This document shows positions 1 to 8,606 of a DNA stretch of 36,926 nucleotides, piece after piece. Origin of the DNA: Nocardiopsis prasina DSM 43845 (GTDB lineage Bacteria; Actinomycetota; Actinomycetes; Streptosporangiales; Streptosporangiaceae). The stretch lies in contig NZ_ANAE01000002.1 in assembly GCF_000341265.1 (NCBI RefSeq), forward strand, positions 1 through 36,926, written 5' to 3'. The notes beneath the pieces are model-generated. The model did no database searches, was not told where the DNA came from, and saw nothing but the letters and a program-made list of their open reading frames with translations. The position numbers were made by a program, and so were the translations under genes. Numbering within the stretch: position 1 is the stretch's first letter; each line of letters begins with the position of its first letter.

Positions 1-12
1 CCGGACAGTGAA

Positions 13-50
13 CGCGGGCCCGTCCGAGTGAAGACTCGGGCGGGCCCGCG
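13..50 (-). terminator. Hairpin terminator after the secreted-protein gene
   Basis: A 17-bp stem (13-29 with 34-50, one G-T wobble) closes on a 4-base loop. It lies 36 bases past the stop of the minus-strand gene at 86-616. There is no clear U-tract, which is common for actinomycete terminators. Confidence 0.75.
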
Positions 51-85
51 CCGTTGTGTGGGGCCGGTCCAGCGGGCGGGGGCGG

Positions 86-616
86 TCAGCAGCGGGGCAG
101 CCCCTCGATCGGCTTCCATGGCTCACTGTTGCTGAAGGCGGTGGCGCTGACGAAGACGTCCCGGTTTCCGGTGTCGTCGTCGGTCAGCGCCCACCAGGTG
201 GAGTAGCCGTCCTCGCCGTCGGAGTGCGGTTCGCCCTCGACCTGGCAGAAGAAGTAGTGGCGTCCGGCCCAGAGCCAGCCGCCCGTGGGGTAGCGGCTCT
301 CCTGGGACCAGTAGGTCCGGGCGTCGCGCCAGGTGGAGTAGTAGTGCCGGCGGGAGAACGCGGTGGCCTCCGGTTGGTTGACCGCGTCGTCAGCGGAGGA
401 GGCCACCGGAGTCTCCACGCGCACGGCCTCCGCGGCGGTGTGCCCGGCGGCCGGGGCCGCGAACGCGGTCGGGAGGGAGACCGCGAGGGCCAGGGTCAGG
501 GCGGCCGGCGCCCCGAGGCGTGTCCCCGCCCCCCGCCACTCCCCCCACCCCCTTGGTCTGGTCGGGCCCTTCGGACCACCCGGTCGGCTTCCGGCCTTGT
601 CGTTGCGCCGCACCAT
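86..616 (-). CDS. Small secreted protein, unknown function
   Basis: I do not recognise a family. The 176-residue product has a long basic N-terminus (Arg-Arg at residues 3-4), a hydrophobic stretch at about 34-54 and Ala-rich cleavage candidates just after it, so it reads as a Sec- or possibly Tat-exported protein. The mature part of about 120 residues is rich in Trp, Tyr and acidic residues and has only two cysteines, one at the C-terminus. I chose ATG 616 because GAGGAG sits 5 bases upstream; a GTG at 622 overlaps that ribosome site. The gene has a strong hairpin terminator behind it and follows another minus-strand gene for an exported protein by about 170 bases, so it probably has its own promoter. 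Confidence 0.7.
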   Translation of the reverse strand: MVRRNDKAGSRPGGPKGPTRPRGWGEWRGAGTRLGAPAALTLALAVSLPTAFAAPAAGHTAAEAVRVETPVASSADDAVNQPEATAFSRRHYYSTWRDARTYWSQESRYPTGGWLWAGRHYFFCQVEGEPHSDGEDGYSTWWALTDDDTGNRDVFVSATAFSNSEPWKPIEGLPRC

Positions 617-768
617 CCACACTCCTCACGTGCCCCGGACCGGGTTCGGGGTCCGAGTTGGGTGACGGGTCCGGTGGGGTGCGGTCACGCGGGACCGCCA
701 ACCACCACCAACACCACCATTGCCACTCCTATCATCACTCAGAGTGCTCAAAGGGACGCGTTACGACG

Positions 769-797
769 CGGTTGCTGTTTCGGAGGGTCAGCAACCG
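769..797 (-). terminator. Hairpin overlapping the stop of the membrane-anchored protein gene
   Basis: A 9-bp perfect stem (769-777 with 789-797) includes the last codons and stop of the gene at 788-1462. It could act as a terminator or protect the 3' end. The function is inferred from position only. Confidence 0.4.
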
Positions 798-1462
798 GTG
801 ATGTTCCTGGCGTCGCCGGTCATGTCGTCACGCTCGGACTGGTCCGTGCCGCTGCCCTCGAACCAGATGAACACGATGTGGCAGGCGTTCTGGGCGTCGA
901 CCACGTCGTTGTCGTCCTCCTCGATCTGGGCGCGCAGCCCCGCGATGACGATCGAGGCGGAGAAGATGTCCTCGAAGGCAATGATGCGGGCCAGGTTGGT
1001 GTCCATGGCGCCCGTGCAGGCGAAGGCCTCCTCGGCGTCACAGATCTCGTCGGTCTTGTCCACTCCCGCCTCGAGACCGTGGTCTCCGCTGAGCTCGGAG
1101 ATGATGTCCTCGACGGTCGCCAACTCCTCCGGCTCCTGCGTGGGGACGGTGGTGGGCTCCTCGGTGGGCTCCGGGCTGGGGAAGGGGTCCTCGGTCGGAC
1201 TCGGGGACTCCTCGGGTGTGGGCGACGGGATCGGGGCGGGAGCGGGTTCGGGCTCCCTCTCCGCCGCGATCCGACCGGTCACGACGCCGCCCAGCGCGAG
1301 TCCGCCGCCGAGGAAGGAGGCCCCGGCCAGGATCGCGATGACGGCGAGCACCGCGACGAGGCCGGTTCCGTACCGCCCCCTGGGAGGCGGCGTCGGGTGG
1401 GGCGGGCCCTGCGGAGGAAAGCCGAATTCGTTACCGCCCGGGGGCGGCGGGTGGGGATTCAC
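788..1462 (-). CDS. Membrane-anchored protein with Pro-rich cytoplasmic tail
   Basis: The 224-residue product has a Pro/Gly-rich N-terminus (1-32) and one hydrophobic segment at about 33-63. An extended Pro/Glu/Thr/Ser linker (about 69-112) follows, then a small acidic C-terminal domain (113-224) with four cysteines, the last being the final residue. This layout suggests a type II membrane protein holding a small domain on a wall-spanning stalk. The GTG start at 1462 has AGGAG about 7 bases upstream. It is divergent from the two-component regulator at 1679, with a shared region of about 200 bases, so it may be a target or a signal partner of that system; this is only inferred from position. 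I do not recognise the domain. Confidence 0.75.
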   Translation of the reverse strand: MNPHPPPPGGNEFGFPPQGPPHPTPPPRGRYGTGLVAVLAVIAILAGASFLGGGLALGGVVTGRIAAEREPEPAPAPIPSPTPEESPSPTEDPFPSPEPTEEPTTVPTQEPEELATVEDIISELSGDHGLEAGVDKTDEICDAEEAFACTGAMDTNLARIIAFEDIFSASIVIAGLRAQIEEDDNDVVDAQNACHIVFIWFEGSGTDQSERDDMTGDARNITGC

Positions 1463-1636
1463 GTCCTGGCTCCTCTGCTGTCAGGTGAGTTCTGGCGAAG
1501 GGCACTCCTACACCCCGCGTTCCAGCTTCCCAGTTTCACCAAGAACGTGCAAAGAAAGGGCTGCTGATAGCTATTTGCACTATTTGACCGGTATGTGATT
1601 CGCGTATTTTCGGCCAACCTTGGGCCATCCGGCGCG

Positions 1637-1642
1637 CATAAT
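1637..1642 (+). promoter_or_regulatory. Possible -10 element of the response-regulator gene
   Basis: CATAAT matches the -10 consensus at five of six positions and lies in an AT-richer stretch between the divergent genes. No good -35 box stands 16-18 bases upstream. Transcription would begin close to the alternative ATG at 1649, so a leaderless mRNA is possible. Confidence 0.3.
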
Positions 1643-1678
1643 AGGGAAATGCGCCACCCTGGACCTACGATCGGCTCC

Positions 1679-2347
1679 ATGACCTGCGTTTTGCTGGCCG
1701 AAGACGATGTCTCGATCTCCGAGCCTCTCGCGCGCGCACTCCGACGCGAGGGCTACACGGTAGACGTGACCGTCAACGGCATTGAGACACTCGACCGCGC
1801 CCGTGCGGGAGACATCGACCTCATGGTCCTGGATCTCGGGCTCCCCGAAATGGATGGCCTCGAGGTGGCACGTCGGCTCCGCGCCGAGGGTCACGGAACG
1901 CCGATCCTGATCCTGACCGCCCGAGCGGACGAGGTCGACACCGTCGTCGGCCTCGACGCCGGTGCCGACGACTACGTGACCAAACCGTTCAGGCTCGCCG
2001 AACTCCTGGCCCGCGTCCGCGCCCTGCTGCGGCGTGGCGGGGCCGAGGTACCGGTGGTCCACGGTGTCCGGATCGACAACGACTCTCGTCGTGCCTGGCT
2101 GGGCGACCGCGAGCTCCAACTGACCACCAAGGAGTTCGACCTGCTGCGCGTCCTCGTGCGCGACGCGGGCAAGGTGGTCACGCGAGAACAGATAATGCGG
2201 GAGGTGTGGGACACCAACTGGTGGGGGTCGACCAAGACCCTGGACATGCACATCTCCTGGTTGCGCCGCAAACTCGGCGACGACGCCAACCAGCCTTCCT
2301 ACATCACGACCGTCCGGGGCGTGGGGTTCCGGTTCGAACGAGACTGA
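1679..2347 (+). CDS. OmpR/PhoB-family response regulator
   Basis: The product is the DNA-binding half of a two-component system. The receiver domain (about 1-115) shows the acidic pair near residue 8, the phosphoacceptor Asp52 and the conserved Lys102 before Pro-Phe. The winged-helix DNA-binding domain (about 125-222) ends in the usual RGVGFRF hairpin. The reading frame opens upstream, with another ATG at 1649 directly after AGGGAA. I use 1679 because family members start at this point, but 1649 (ten residues longer) cannot be excluded. The histidine kinase follows 65 bases downstream on the same strand, so the two are probably co-transcribed. The target genes are unknown; the divergent membrane-protein gene is one candidate. 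Confidence 0.93.
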   Translation: MTCVLLAEDDVSISEPLARALRREGYTVDVTVNGIETLDRARAGDIDLMVLDLGLPEMDGLEVARRLRAEGHGTPILILTARADEVDTVVGLDAGADDYVTKPFRLAELLARVRALLRRGGAEVPVVHGVRIDNDSRRAWLGDRELQLTTKEFDLLRVLVRDAGKVVTREQIMREVWDTNWWGSTKTLDMHISWLRRKLGDDANQPSYITTVRGVGFRFERD

Positions 2348-2412
2348 CACGACCTTGGGTTCGACGCGCTTGCCAGTCGACCGCCCAGGGGGTCGGACGG
2401 ACGTGAGGTGAC

Positions 2413-3699
2413 ATGCGCAGGCGGATGGTTTTCTCCACCCTGGTGGTGACCGTCATCGCCGTCATGCTGCTCGGGCTGCCCCTGGGTGCGCTCACCTACA
2501 AACTGGTGCACGACGAGGCCAGTCGGCAGCTTGAGGGCGAGGCCGAACTGATCGGCGCCGAGAGCGACAACATGTTGGAGCTCCACGGCGAGCTGGACCT
2601 GGCGGAGTTCGATCGGGAACACCCGAACAGGTTCGTCCGCATCACGCCCGCGGGCGAACCGACCGCCGTGACAGCGGGCGATCCCGCGTTGAACCCCGAG
2701 GCCGTGGACTCACCGCGCCTGCTCAGGGCCACCGTCACCACCGGCCGCGACACCAGGGTCGAAGTGTGGAGCGACGGCGAGGACGTGCAGGAGAGCGTGG
2801 TCCGCGCCTGGTTGGGGATCGCCTCACTGTCCCTGCTGGCCATCGGGGTCGCCGTGGGACTTTCCATGTTCCAGGCCCGCCGCCTCACTCTGCCGCTGGT
2901 CGACCTCGCCGCCACCGCCGAACGTCTCGGCTCCGGGGTCACCACGCCGTGGGGGCACCGCTACGGCATCCCGGAGGCCGACCGCGTCGCCGAGGTGCTG
3001 GACCGCAGCGCCGAACGCATCGCCGGGCTCATCGCCACCGAGCGCCACTTCGCCACCGACGCCTCACACCAGCTCCGCACACCGCTGACCGCGCTCACCA
3101 TGCGGTTGGAGGAGATCATCGCCGAGTCCGGCAACGCGGAGGTGGTCAGGGAGGAGGGCGAGGCCGCCCTCGCCCAGACCGAACGGCTCGTGGAGACCGT
3201 CGAGAGCCTGCTCGGCCGCGCCCGCAAGAGCCAGAACCCCGAGGTGGAACCGGTGGAGCTCGACCCGGTCCTCAACCACCTCCAAGCCGAGTGGTCGCCC
3301 GTCTTCCAACAGGAGAAGCGCCGGCTCCTCGTCACCGGGGACCCCGGACTGACCGCCATGACCGTCCCCACCGACCTCGCCCAGATCCTGGCGACCCTGG
3401 TGGAGAACGCCTACAAGCACGGTGCGGGGACGGTGACCATCCGCCGCCTCGACACCGGTCAGTCCGTGCGCATAGAGGTCAGCGACGAGGGTGAGGGCGT
3501 TCCCGAGCACCTGTCCGGGCGGATCTTCGAACGCGAGGTCAGCGGAGGCGGCGGAACCGGTCTCGGACTCGCCCTGGCCCGCCACATCGCCGAGTCCGAG
3601 GGCGCGAGGGTGGAACTGGTGCAGACCAGACCGACCACCTTCGCGCTGTTCCTGCCCGCCGGGGCGGGGGGGCTGTCGAAGATGACGGGGCCCGTCTGA
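2413..3699 (+). CDS. Sensor histidine kinase, partner of the response regulator
   Basis: A 428-residue membrane kinase. It has a first transmembrane helix at about 9-30, an extracytoplasmic region of about 100 residues and a second helix at about 135-155. A HAMP-like linker follows, then the dimerisation/phosphoacceptor helix with His219 in SHQLRTPLTAL. The ATPase domain shows N-box Asn332 and G1 box DEGEGV (358-363). Its G2 box is GGGGTGLGLAL (378-388). All motifs needed for catalysis are present. The ATG at 2413 has GAGGTGAC just upstream. The periplasmic part resembles no sensor domain I can name, so the signal is unknown. Confidence 0.93.
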   Translation: MRRRMVFSTLVVTVIAVMLLGLPLGALTYKLVHDEASRQLEGEAELIGAESDNMLELHGELDLAEFDREHPNRFVRITPAGEPTAVTAGDPALNPEAVDSPRLLRATVTTGRDTRVEVWSDGEDVQESVVRAWLGIASLSLLAIGVAVGLSMFQARRLTLPLVDLAATAERLGSGVTTPWGHRYGIPEADRVAEVLDRSAERIAGLIATERHFATDASHQLRTPLTALTMRLEEIIAESGNAEVVREEGEAALAQTERLVETVESLLGRARKSQNPEVEPVELDPVLNHLQAEWSPVFQQEKRRLLVTGDPGLTAMTVPTDLAQILATLVENAYKHGAGTVTIRRLDTGQSVRIEVSDEGEGVPEHLSGRIFEREVSGGGGTGLGLALARHIAESEGARVELVQTRPTTFALFLPAGAGGLSKMTGPV

Positions 3700-3727
3700 T
3701 CGTGCTTCTTTGGGCCGCCGCTTCGCT

Positions 3728-4290
3728 GTGTCTCTTTGCACCTCCGCTTCGCTTCGGTGCGTGTTCGGGCGCCCAAGTAGCCAGGGATTCTTCATCCTCA
3801 TCCACGCCTGGCTCGTCCCTCACTGGCGGCTCGACTCGTCTTGCAGAACCCTGGCGGCACCCGAACGTGTGTCTCCTTGCACCTCCGCTCCGCTTCGATG
3901 CGTGTTCAGGCGCCCAGAAAGCCAGGGATTCTTCATCCTCATCCACGCCTGGCTCGTCCCTCACTGGCGGCTCGACTCCTCTTGCAGAACCCTGGCAGCG
4001 CCCGAACGTGTGTCTCCTTGCACCTCCGCTCCGCTTCGATGCGTGTTCAGGCGCCCAGAAAGCCAGGGATTCCTCATCCTCAACCACGCCTGGCTCGTCC
4101 CTCACTGGCGGCTCGACTCCTCTTGCAGAACCCTGGCAGCGCCCGAACGTGTGTCTCCTTGCACCTCCGCTCCGCTTCGATGCGTGTTCAGGCGCCCAAG
4201 TAGCCAGGGATTCCTCATCCTCAACCACGCCTGGTTCGTCCCTCACTGGCGGCTCGACTCCTCTTGCAGAACCCTGGCGGCACCCGAACG
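3728..4290. repeat. Tandem array of four 141-bp repeats
   Basis: Identical landmarks (for example CCTCCGCT) recur at 3741, 3882, 4023 and 4164, an exact 141-base period. The fourth copy stops after about 127 bases at 4290. Because 141 is divisible by three, several frames stay open across the array on both strands, but none has a ribosome site, codon bias or recognisable product. Copies 1 and 4 share CCCAAGTAGCC where 2 and 3 have CCCAGAAAGCC, and copies 1-2 differ from 3-4 at a second site, which points to stepwise unequal duplication. It fills the 744-base gap between the convergent kinase gene and the glycosyltransferase gene. A related single copy lies inverted at 25446-25577. Confidence 0.95.
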
Positions 4291-4443
4291 AAGGCACCCC
4301 CCTTGTGCCGAAGGTTCAGGGCGGGACTCACGCCCGTGGCTGAGCCGGGCCGTTGGCTCCCCGGCCATGGCTGAGGAGCCACGCCCGCTCGCCCAGCCCC
4401 GGGCTCACGGCGAAGTGCGAACTGCACACATCGATGCGGGGGC
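4291..4443. other. Intergenic stretch beside the repeat array
   Basis: No gene is seen. The sequence holds a short GC hairpin (GCCGGG pairing with CCCGGC around 4347-4370) that may end transcription of the minus-strand glycosyltransferase gene. Part of it resembles the flank of the dispersed repeat copy near 25 kb, so the repeat family may extend past the tandem unit. Confidence 0.4.
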
Positions 4444-6660
4444 CTAGTTGGCGCTGGCGTGGGCGGTGGACCCCTGGGCGGCGGGCGTCTCGCCCCGGAC
4501 CACCAGATCGCTCCACATCCCCCGGACCCGCTCCAGCGCGTAGACGGCGGTCACCTCCGCACGGGCCCGCTCGCTCTCGTCGACGAACCGGCCCTCGGAG
4601 ACGGTCGTGTGGATGGACTCGGCCATGGCCACCGCGTCGTCGTGGATCCAGTGCGGGTCGTAGATGGTGTCCGAACCCGGCCACGCGAGGAGCGCCGGGA
4701 CCCCACCGGAGGCCGCGCACTCGGCGGGGGCCAGGTGGAAGGACTCGTCGTCGCTGGTGGAGAGCACGAACCCCACCCGGCGCAGCCAGGTGGCCACGTC
4801 CGGCCCGAAGCCGTCGAAGACCACCCCGGAGGCCAGGTTCTCGTCACGCTGGATGCGCCGGTACACCCGCTCGAAGTAGGAGCGCTCCTCCGGCCGGTTC
4901 CAGATCCACCAGTACTCCCACGGCTGCTTGGTCTTGACCGACAGCGTGTAGCGCGGGTCCATCCGGCGCAGCTCGGAGAGCACGTCCAGCCCCCGGTCCA
5001 GGCGCTTGCGGGACGGTGCGATCCCGATCATGCCGAGCGAGAACTCGGCCCCGGCGAGCTTCGGGCGGTCCAGCTGGCGGTCGTCCACCCAGTTGGGCAG
5101 CACCACGACCTTCTCGGCGGGCCAGCCGGTGAGCTCGCGGGTGAGGTCGGCGTAGTGCGGGCTCACGCAGACGACCGCGTCGACCTTGGCGATGTCCAGG
5201 CGGCGCGGCCACTCCGCGTACAGCTCGAAGCGGTGCAGGCGCACGATCAGCCGCTGGTCGGGGCGCTTCCACTTGGCGTAGAAGAGCGCGTTGGGCCCGC
5301 ACCACTCGCAGATGACCACGTCGGCCCAGGAGGCGAGCTCCCGGGACCGGTACTGGTCGTGGGTGCTCAGCCCCTCCCACTCGTCGATGCGTACGTCCAG
5401 GCCGGGCAGTGAGTCCAGGTACTCGGCCAGGCGGGTGAAGAACTTGAGGTCGTGCCCGGCGATGACCACCTTGAGCGGGCGCTCGGGGTCGGTGCCCTCG
5501 GGAGCCGCGGGAATGGCCTCGGCCAGGTATCCGCGCAGGCGCTCGGCGGCGCGTTCCAGGGTGTGGTTCGCGGCGGCCCTGCGGCAGCGTTCGGCGGCCT
5601 CGGTGTACACGGCGCGGTCGTGGTAGGCACGGGCGACCACCGCTGCCACCGAGGCGGTGTCCTCGCCGGCGAACAGCGGATAGTCGGCGCCGAGCAGGGC
5701 CTCGTGCATGGGGGTGCGGTTGAGGACCACAGGCAGGCCGAGCGCGCCGAGTTCCAGCACCTTGGTGGACAGCTCCAGGCTGGAGTCCATGTCCGGGTCG
5801 CGCCAGGACAGGCCGAAGTCGCACTCGGCGGACTGGCTGAGGGCGTCGGCCCTGGCCATGCCGCCTCGCCAGTCCACGTGCGGGGTGCTCTCCAGGGCCC
5901 TGCGCATGCGCTTGGCCCAGTCGGCGGGCTCGGCGTGGATCTTGTCGCCGATCATCACCAGTTCGGCGTCCACCCCGAGCCGGGCCAGCTCCTCGGGCAG
6001 CCCGGTCATCTCCAGGGTGTTCCAGCGGGGCGCGAACTTGCCGGTGTAGGCCAGGCGGGTGCGCGCGTGCGTCTGGCCCTCGGCGGCGATCCCCTCGGGC
6101 ACCACCGCGACGGGCGGGAACAGCACGGACCGGCCGCAGGCGGCGGGGACCGTGGACTCCAGGAAGGCCCGCAGCTCCTCGGTCTGGCAGAGCACGAACC
6201 GTGAGGCCAGCGCGATGTCGGTGAGCTCGGCGGTGGCGGTCGCGGACAGTTCGCCGACGCTGTGCGGGAAGTCCGTGAGGTAGGTCCACAGCCTCCCGGC
6301 CAGGCTCTCCTCCTGGGCGGCCAGCCCGGCGAGTCGGCGGCCCCGGACGACGACCAGGTCGAAGGGCCTGCGCGAGTGCAGACCGCCCATGATCTCCACG
6401 GCCTGCTCGGGCGTGAGACCGCGCGGTCCGAGGTCGGACAGCAGTCGGTCCTCGTAGGGACGGACGAGGTGGACGCTGGGGTTCGCGGTGAGCGGCGCGG
6501 TGAGCCGGTCGGTGCGGACCTGGGCCTTGAGCAGCAGGGTGACCTCGCAACCCGCCGCCGCCAGGGCCTGCGCCATCGACTGCGCCCAGATCGCCGAGCC
6601 GTCGATGATGTTCAGGTCCACGTCCCCGTACAAGAGTGCGCGCGGAGGAGCTGTGCTCAC
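4444..6660 (-). CDS. Glycosyltransferase with two GT-B domains
   Basis: The 738-residue protein carries two successive GT4-like units. The first (about 1-345) begins with a nucleotide-fold strand and GDVDLN and ends with a sugar-nucleotide-site-like stretch containing LELGALGLPVV. The second (about 355-720) opens with KVVIAGHDLKFF and ends with DDESFHLAPAECAASGG, the E-x-E-like motif of retaining GT-B enzymes. It probably adds two sugars, or works processively, on a wall polymer; the donors cannot be read from sequence. The GTG at 6660 has AAGGGA about 7 bases upstream, and the codons before it lose coding character although the frame stays open. It is the last gene of a minus-strand run with the CgeB-like and WecB genes. 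Confidence 0.85.
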   Translation of the reverse strand: MSTAPPRALLYGDVDLNIIDGSAIWAQSMAQALAAAGCEVTLLLKAQVRTDRLTAPLTANPSVHLVRPYEDRLLSDLGPRGLTPEQAVEIMGGLHSRRPFDLVVVRGRRLAGLAAQEESLAGRLWTYLTDFPHSVGELSATATAELTDIALASRFVLCQTEELRAFLESTVPAACGRSVLFPPVAVVPEGIAAEGQTHARTRLAYTGKFAPRWNTLEMTGLPEELARLGVDAELVMIGDKIHAEPADWAKRMRRALESTPHVDWRGGMARADALSQSAECDFGLSWRDPDMDSSLELSTKVLELGALGLPVVLNRTPMHEALLGADYPLFAGEDTASVAAVVARAYHDRAVYTEAAERCRRAAANHTLERAAERLRGYLAEAIPAAPEGTDPERPLKVVIAGHDLKFFTRLAEYLDSLPGLDVRIDEWEGLSTHDQYRSRELASWADVVICEWCGPNALFYAKWKRPDQRLIVRLHRFELYAEWPRRLDIAKVDAVVCVSPHYADLTRELTGWPAEKVVVLPNWVDDRQLDRPKLAGAEFSLGMIGIAPSRKRLDRGLDVLSELRRMDPRYTLSVKTKQPWEYWWIWNRPEERSYFERVYRRIQRDENLASGVVFDGFGPDVATWLRRVGFVLSTSDDESFHLAPAECAASGGVPALLAWPGSDTIYDPHWIHDDAVAMAESIHTTVSEGRFVDESERARAEVTAVYALERVRGMWSDLVVRGETPAAQGSTAHASAN

Positions 6661-6687
6661 GTTCTTCCCTTCGGATGCTGATGGGTG

Positions 6688-6741
6688 GCCCGAGTGTTGC
6701 GTACTACCGCGCCGCGCGCGCCCGTCGGGGGCGACTCGGGC
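6688..6741 (-). terminator. Weak intercistronic hairpin
   Basis: An 8-bp perfect stem (6688-6695 with 6734-6741) encloses a loop that itself can fold (CGCCC/GGGCG). It lies in the 91-base gap between two minus-strand glycosyltransferase genes and might attenuate transcription between them. Confidence 0.3.
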
Positions 6742-6751
6742 GTGGCGGTGG

Positions 6752-8497
6752 TCAACCGACCGCACCCGTCGAGGCGTCGGCGTGGGTCGGTCCCTCGTTG
6801 TCGCCGTCGGTGCCGGACCCGTGGTCCGGTCCGAGGGCCAGGAGCCGGGTGCCGCGCCGGTTCCACTCCGCCGGGAGCCAGCCCCGGCGCAGCAGATCGG
6901 TCCGGGCCAGTTCCGGGGTGACCGAGGTGACGAACACGTATTGTCTGCCACCGGTGTCACGGTCGAAGAAGCCCCGTTCCCCCAGGCCCGGGGTCTTCTG
7001 GTCGCCGGTGTCGGGGGTGCCGACCGCGTCGGCGCCCGAGCACTCGGCGGCACAGGCGAGGTCGGCCAGGCGGTGACGGCCGACCGGGGCGGTCCACAGG
7101 TGCGCCCACGGTGAGGCCGCGCGTTCGGCCAGGGCCGCCCAGTGCTCCGGTTCGAACCCGCCGACCTGGGACCGGGTGCCCTCGCGGGTGAGTTCCTCGG
7201 GAGTGTCGGGGGCGGTGGTGCGGACCGCGCGCACCGTCAGGCCCTCGGCCCGCAGGCGCTGGACACCGGGCATCCGCGCGGCGGTGTCGGGGACGACCAC
7301 CTCGGCTGGGCGCAGACGGGAGCCGAGGAGGTCGTCGGCGAGGCGGTCGGCCTCAGGTTCGGAGGCCGGGTCGGCCAGGACCGCGACCCCGCGGCCGCTC
7401 AGCGGGAGTTCGGTGCCGGGGGTGCCCGACGGGAAGTCGAGGCCCTCCAGAAGGGAGACCAGCCGGACGGGCGCCGCCTCGTCGAGGAACACCTGGCGGA
7501 GCATGGCCCGCACCTCACGGGGTGTGGGCGGTTCCGCGCGCAGTCGGGGCACGGTGACAGCGAGGTCCTCGGCGTCGGGAACGGGCACGGCCGGGTGGGA
7601 GACCACCCGGGTGCCGCAGGCCCACGCGCGGCGGCGCAGACGCAGGTCGCCGTGGCCGGACTCGGGGATCACGGCGACGTTGGCGGCGCGCAGGGCGTCG
7701 GGCAGTTCGGGCGAGTCGGCGTCCACCACGCCCACGCCGAGGTCCACCAGGACGTCGGGGACCGGCTGGTCCGGGGAGGTGCGGACGAAGACCGCCTCGG
7801 GGCCGGAGACGAGTTCGGCGGCCACGGGGTTGAACAGGTGCAACGGCACACCGGCGTCACCCTTGTGCACGCGGTCGAAGCCGAGCTGGCGCAGGGCGGG
7901 CGGAGACGGGGCGTCGTCGAGCAGGACCGTGGGGATGCCGCGCGCGGCCGCGGACTCCAGCACCCAGTGCAGGGCACGGGTGCGGTCGACGGCCGCGGGG
8001 TCACCCACGTGAGCCCAGGGAGACCCGGGAGCGGCCGCCGAGGTGGACACCAGGAGCAGGTCGACGTCGACGGCGTCCATGACGATCTGGGCGTCGTGCG
8101 GGCGCAGCGGCACCGAACGCAGGTAGGGGTCGACCGCCTTCTGCACGGCCGGACCGAGGACGGTGGCGACCACCAGCAGGTCCTCGCGGCCGCCGCTCAG
8201 CCCGGTGAGGAGGCGGGCCTCCTGCCGGTCGGCGTCGAAGGAGCGGACGGGCTCGACGCCGCGGCGTTCGGCGTGGTTGGTGCTGCCGCTGCGTCGCCAC
8301 AGCCGGTAGAGGTCGCGCGGGAGCCTGACCAGGGAGCGGCCGGGGCGTTTGGCGGCGGCGGTGAGCGCGCGGCCCACCTGGAGGGAGGTCGATCCCTCGA
8401 GCGAGGCCAGGCGGGCCTGCGCCTCCTGGAGCTGGGCCTCGCGCTCGGCCAGGGCTTGCCGAAGCTGTTCGGTCTGGCTCTGTTCACGCCGTTTCAC
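6752..8497 (-). CDS. Coiled-coil, CgeB-like putative glycosyltransferase
   Basis: A 581-residue protein. It has an N-terminal coiled coil (about 1-40, Gln/Glu/Leu-rich) and a basic LPRDLYRLWRR segment. The central part (about 95-350) resembles the CgeB/spore-protein type of GT-B fold, including RRAWACGTRVVS where such enzymes bind the sugar nucleotide. The C-terminal part (about 360-560) looks like a worn GT-A unit, with WTAPVGRHRLADL and AAECSGADAVG where GT2 enzymes keep a donor-site DxD; I see no intact DxD. The function is therefore a glycosyltransferase or a scaffold for one. The GTG at 8497 is preceded by AAGGTGG. It lies between the epimerase and the double-domain glycosyltransferase in one orientation. 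Confidence 0.6.
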   Translation of the reverse strand: MKRREQSQTEQLRQALAEREAQLQEAQARLASLEGSTSLQVGRALTAAAKRPGRSLVRLPRDLYRLWRRSGSTNHAERRGVEPVRSFDADRQEARLLTGLSGGREDLLVVATVLGPAVQKAVDPYLRSVPLRPHDAQIVMDAVDVDLLLVSTSAAAPGSPWAHVGDPAAVDRTRALHWVLESAAARGIPTVLLDDAPSPPALRQLGFDRVHKGDAGVPLHLFNPVAAELVSGPEAVFVRTSPDQPVPDVLVDLGVGVVDADSPELPDALRAANVAVIPESGHGDLRLRRRAWACGTRVVSHPAVPVPDAEDLAVTVPRLRAEPPTPREVRAMLRQVFLDEAAPVRLVSLLEGLDFPSGTPGTELPLSGRGVAVLADPASEPEADRLADDLLGSRLRPAEVVVPDTAARMPGVQRLRAEGLTVRAVRTTAPDTPEELTREGTRSQVGGFEPEHWAALAERAASPWAHLWTAPVGRHRLADLACAAECSGADAVGTPDTGDQKTPGLGERGFFDRDTGGRQYVFVTSVTPELARTDLLRRGWLPAEWNRRGTRLLALGPDHGSGTDGDNEGPTHADASTGAVG

Positions 8498-8537
8498 GGT
8501 CTGCCACCTTGTGCTCGGTTCGGGAAACCTCGGGTCG

Positions 8538-8553
8538 GGACACCGGGGTGTCC
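8538..8553 (-). terminator. Small palindrome between epimerase and CgeB-like genes
   Basis: A 16-base perfect palindrome (two 7-bp arms around GG) lies in the 109-base gap. It could be a weak terminator or a regulator site; nothing else separates these options. Confidence 0.25.
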
Positions 8554-8606
8554 GTGGTGCGGTCCGGGTGCCGGGGGGCGCCCGCGCGGATGGGGAACAC
8601 GGCCGG

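Noticed and set aside
690..725. CCACCA-rich run as a microsatellite or regulatory repeat.
   Set aside because: Short and irregular; no phase or symmetry beyond what GC-rich simple sequence gives.
56..1567. 503-residue plus-strand open frame across the first two genes.
   Set aside because: Antisense shadow of two minus-strand genes with ribosome sites, signal or membrane segments and terminators.
3728..4290. CRISPR-like or satellite array.
   Set aside because: The repeats are directly adjacent, 141 bases long and without unique spacers, and no cas gene is nearby.
3539..4447. Long open frames on both strands across the tandem repeats, giving repetitive proteins of 200-250 residues.
   Set aside because: The 141-base period is a multiple of three, so open frames persist by copying. 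There is no ribosome site, codon bias or known fold, and the frame overlaps the kinase gene.
6661..7053. N-terminal extension of the double-domain glycosyltransferase to 869 residues.
   Set aside because: It overlaps the CgeB-like gene end and lacks coding bias; GTG 6660 with AAGGGA starts right before the first fold strand.
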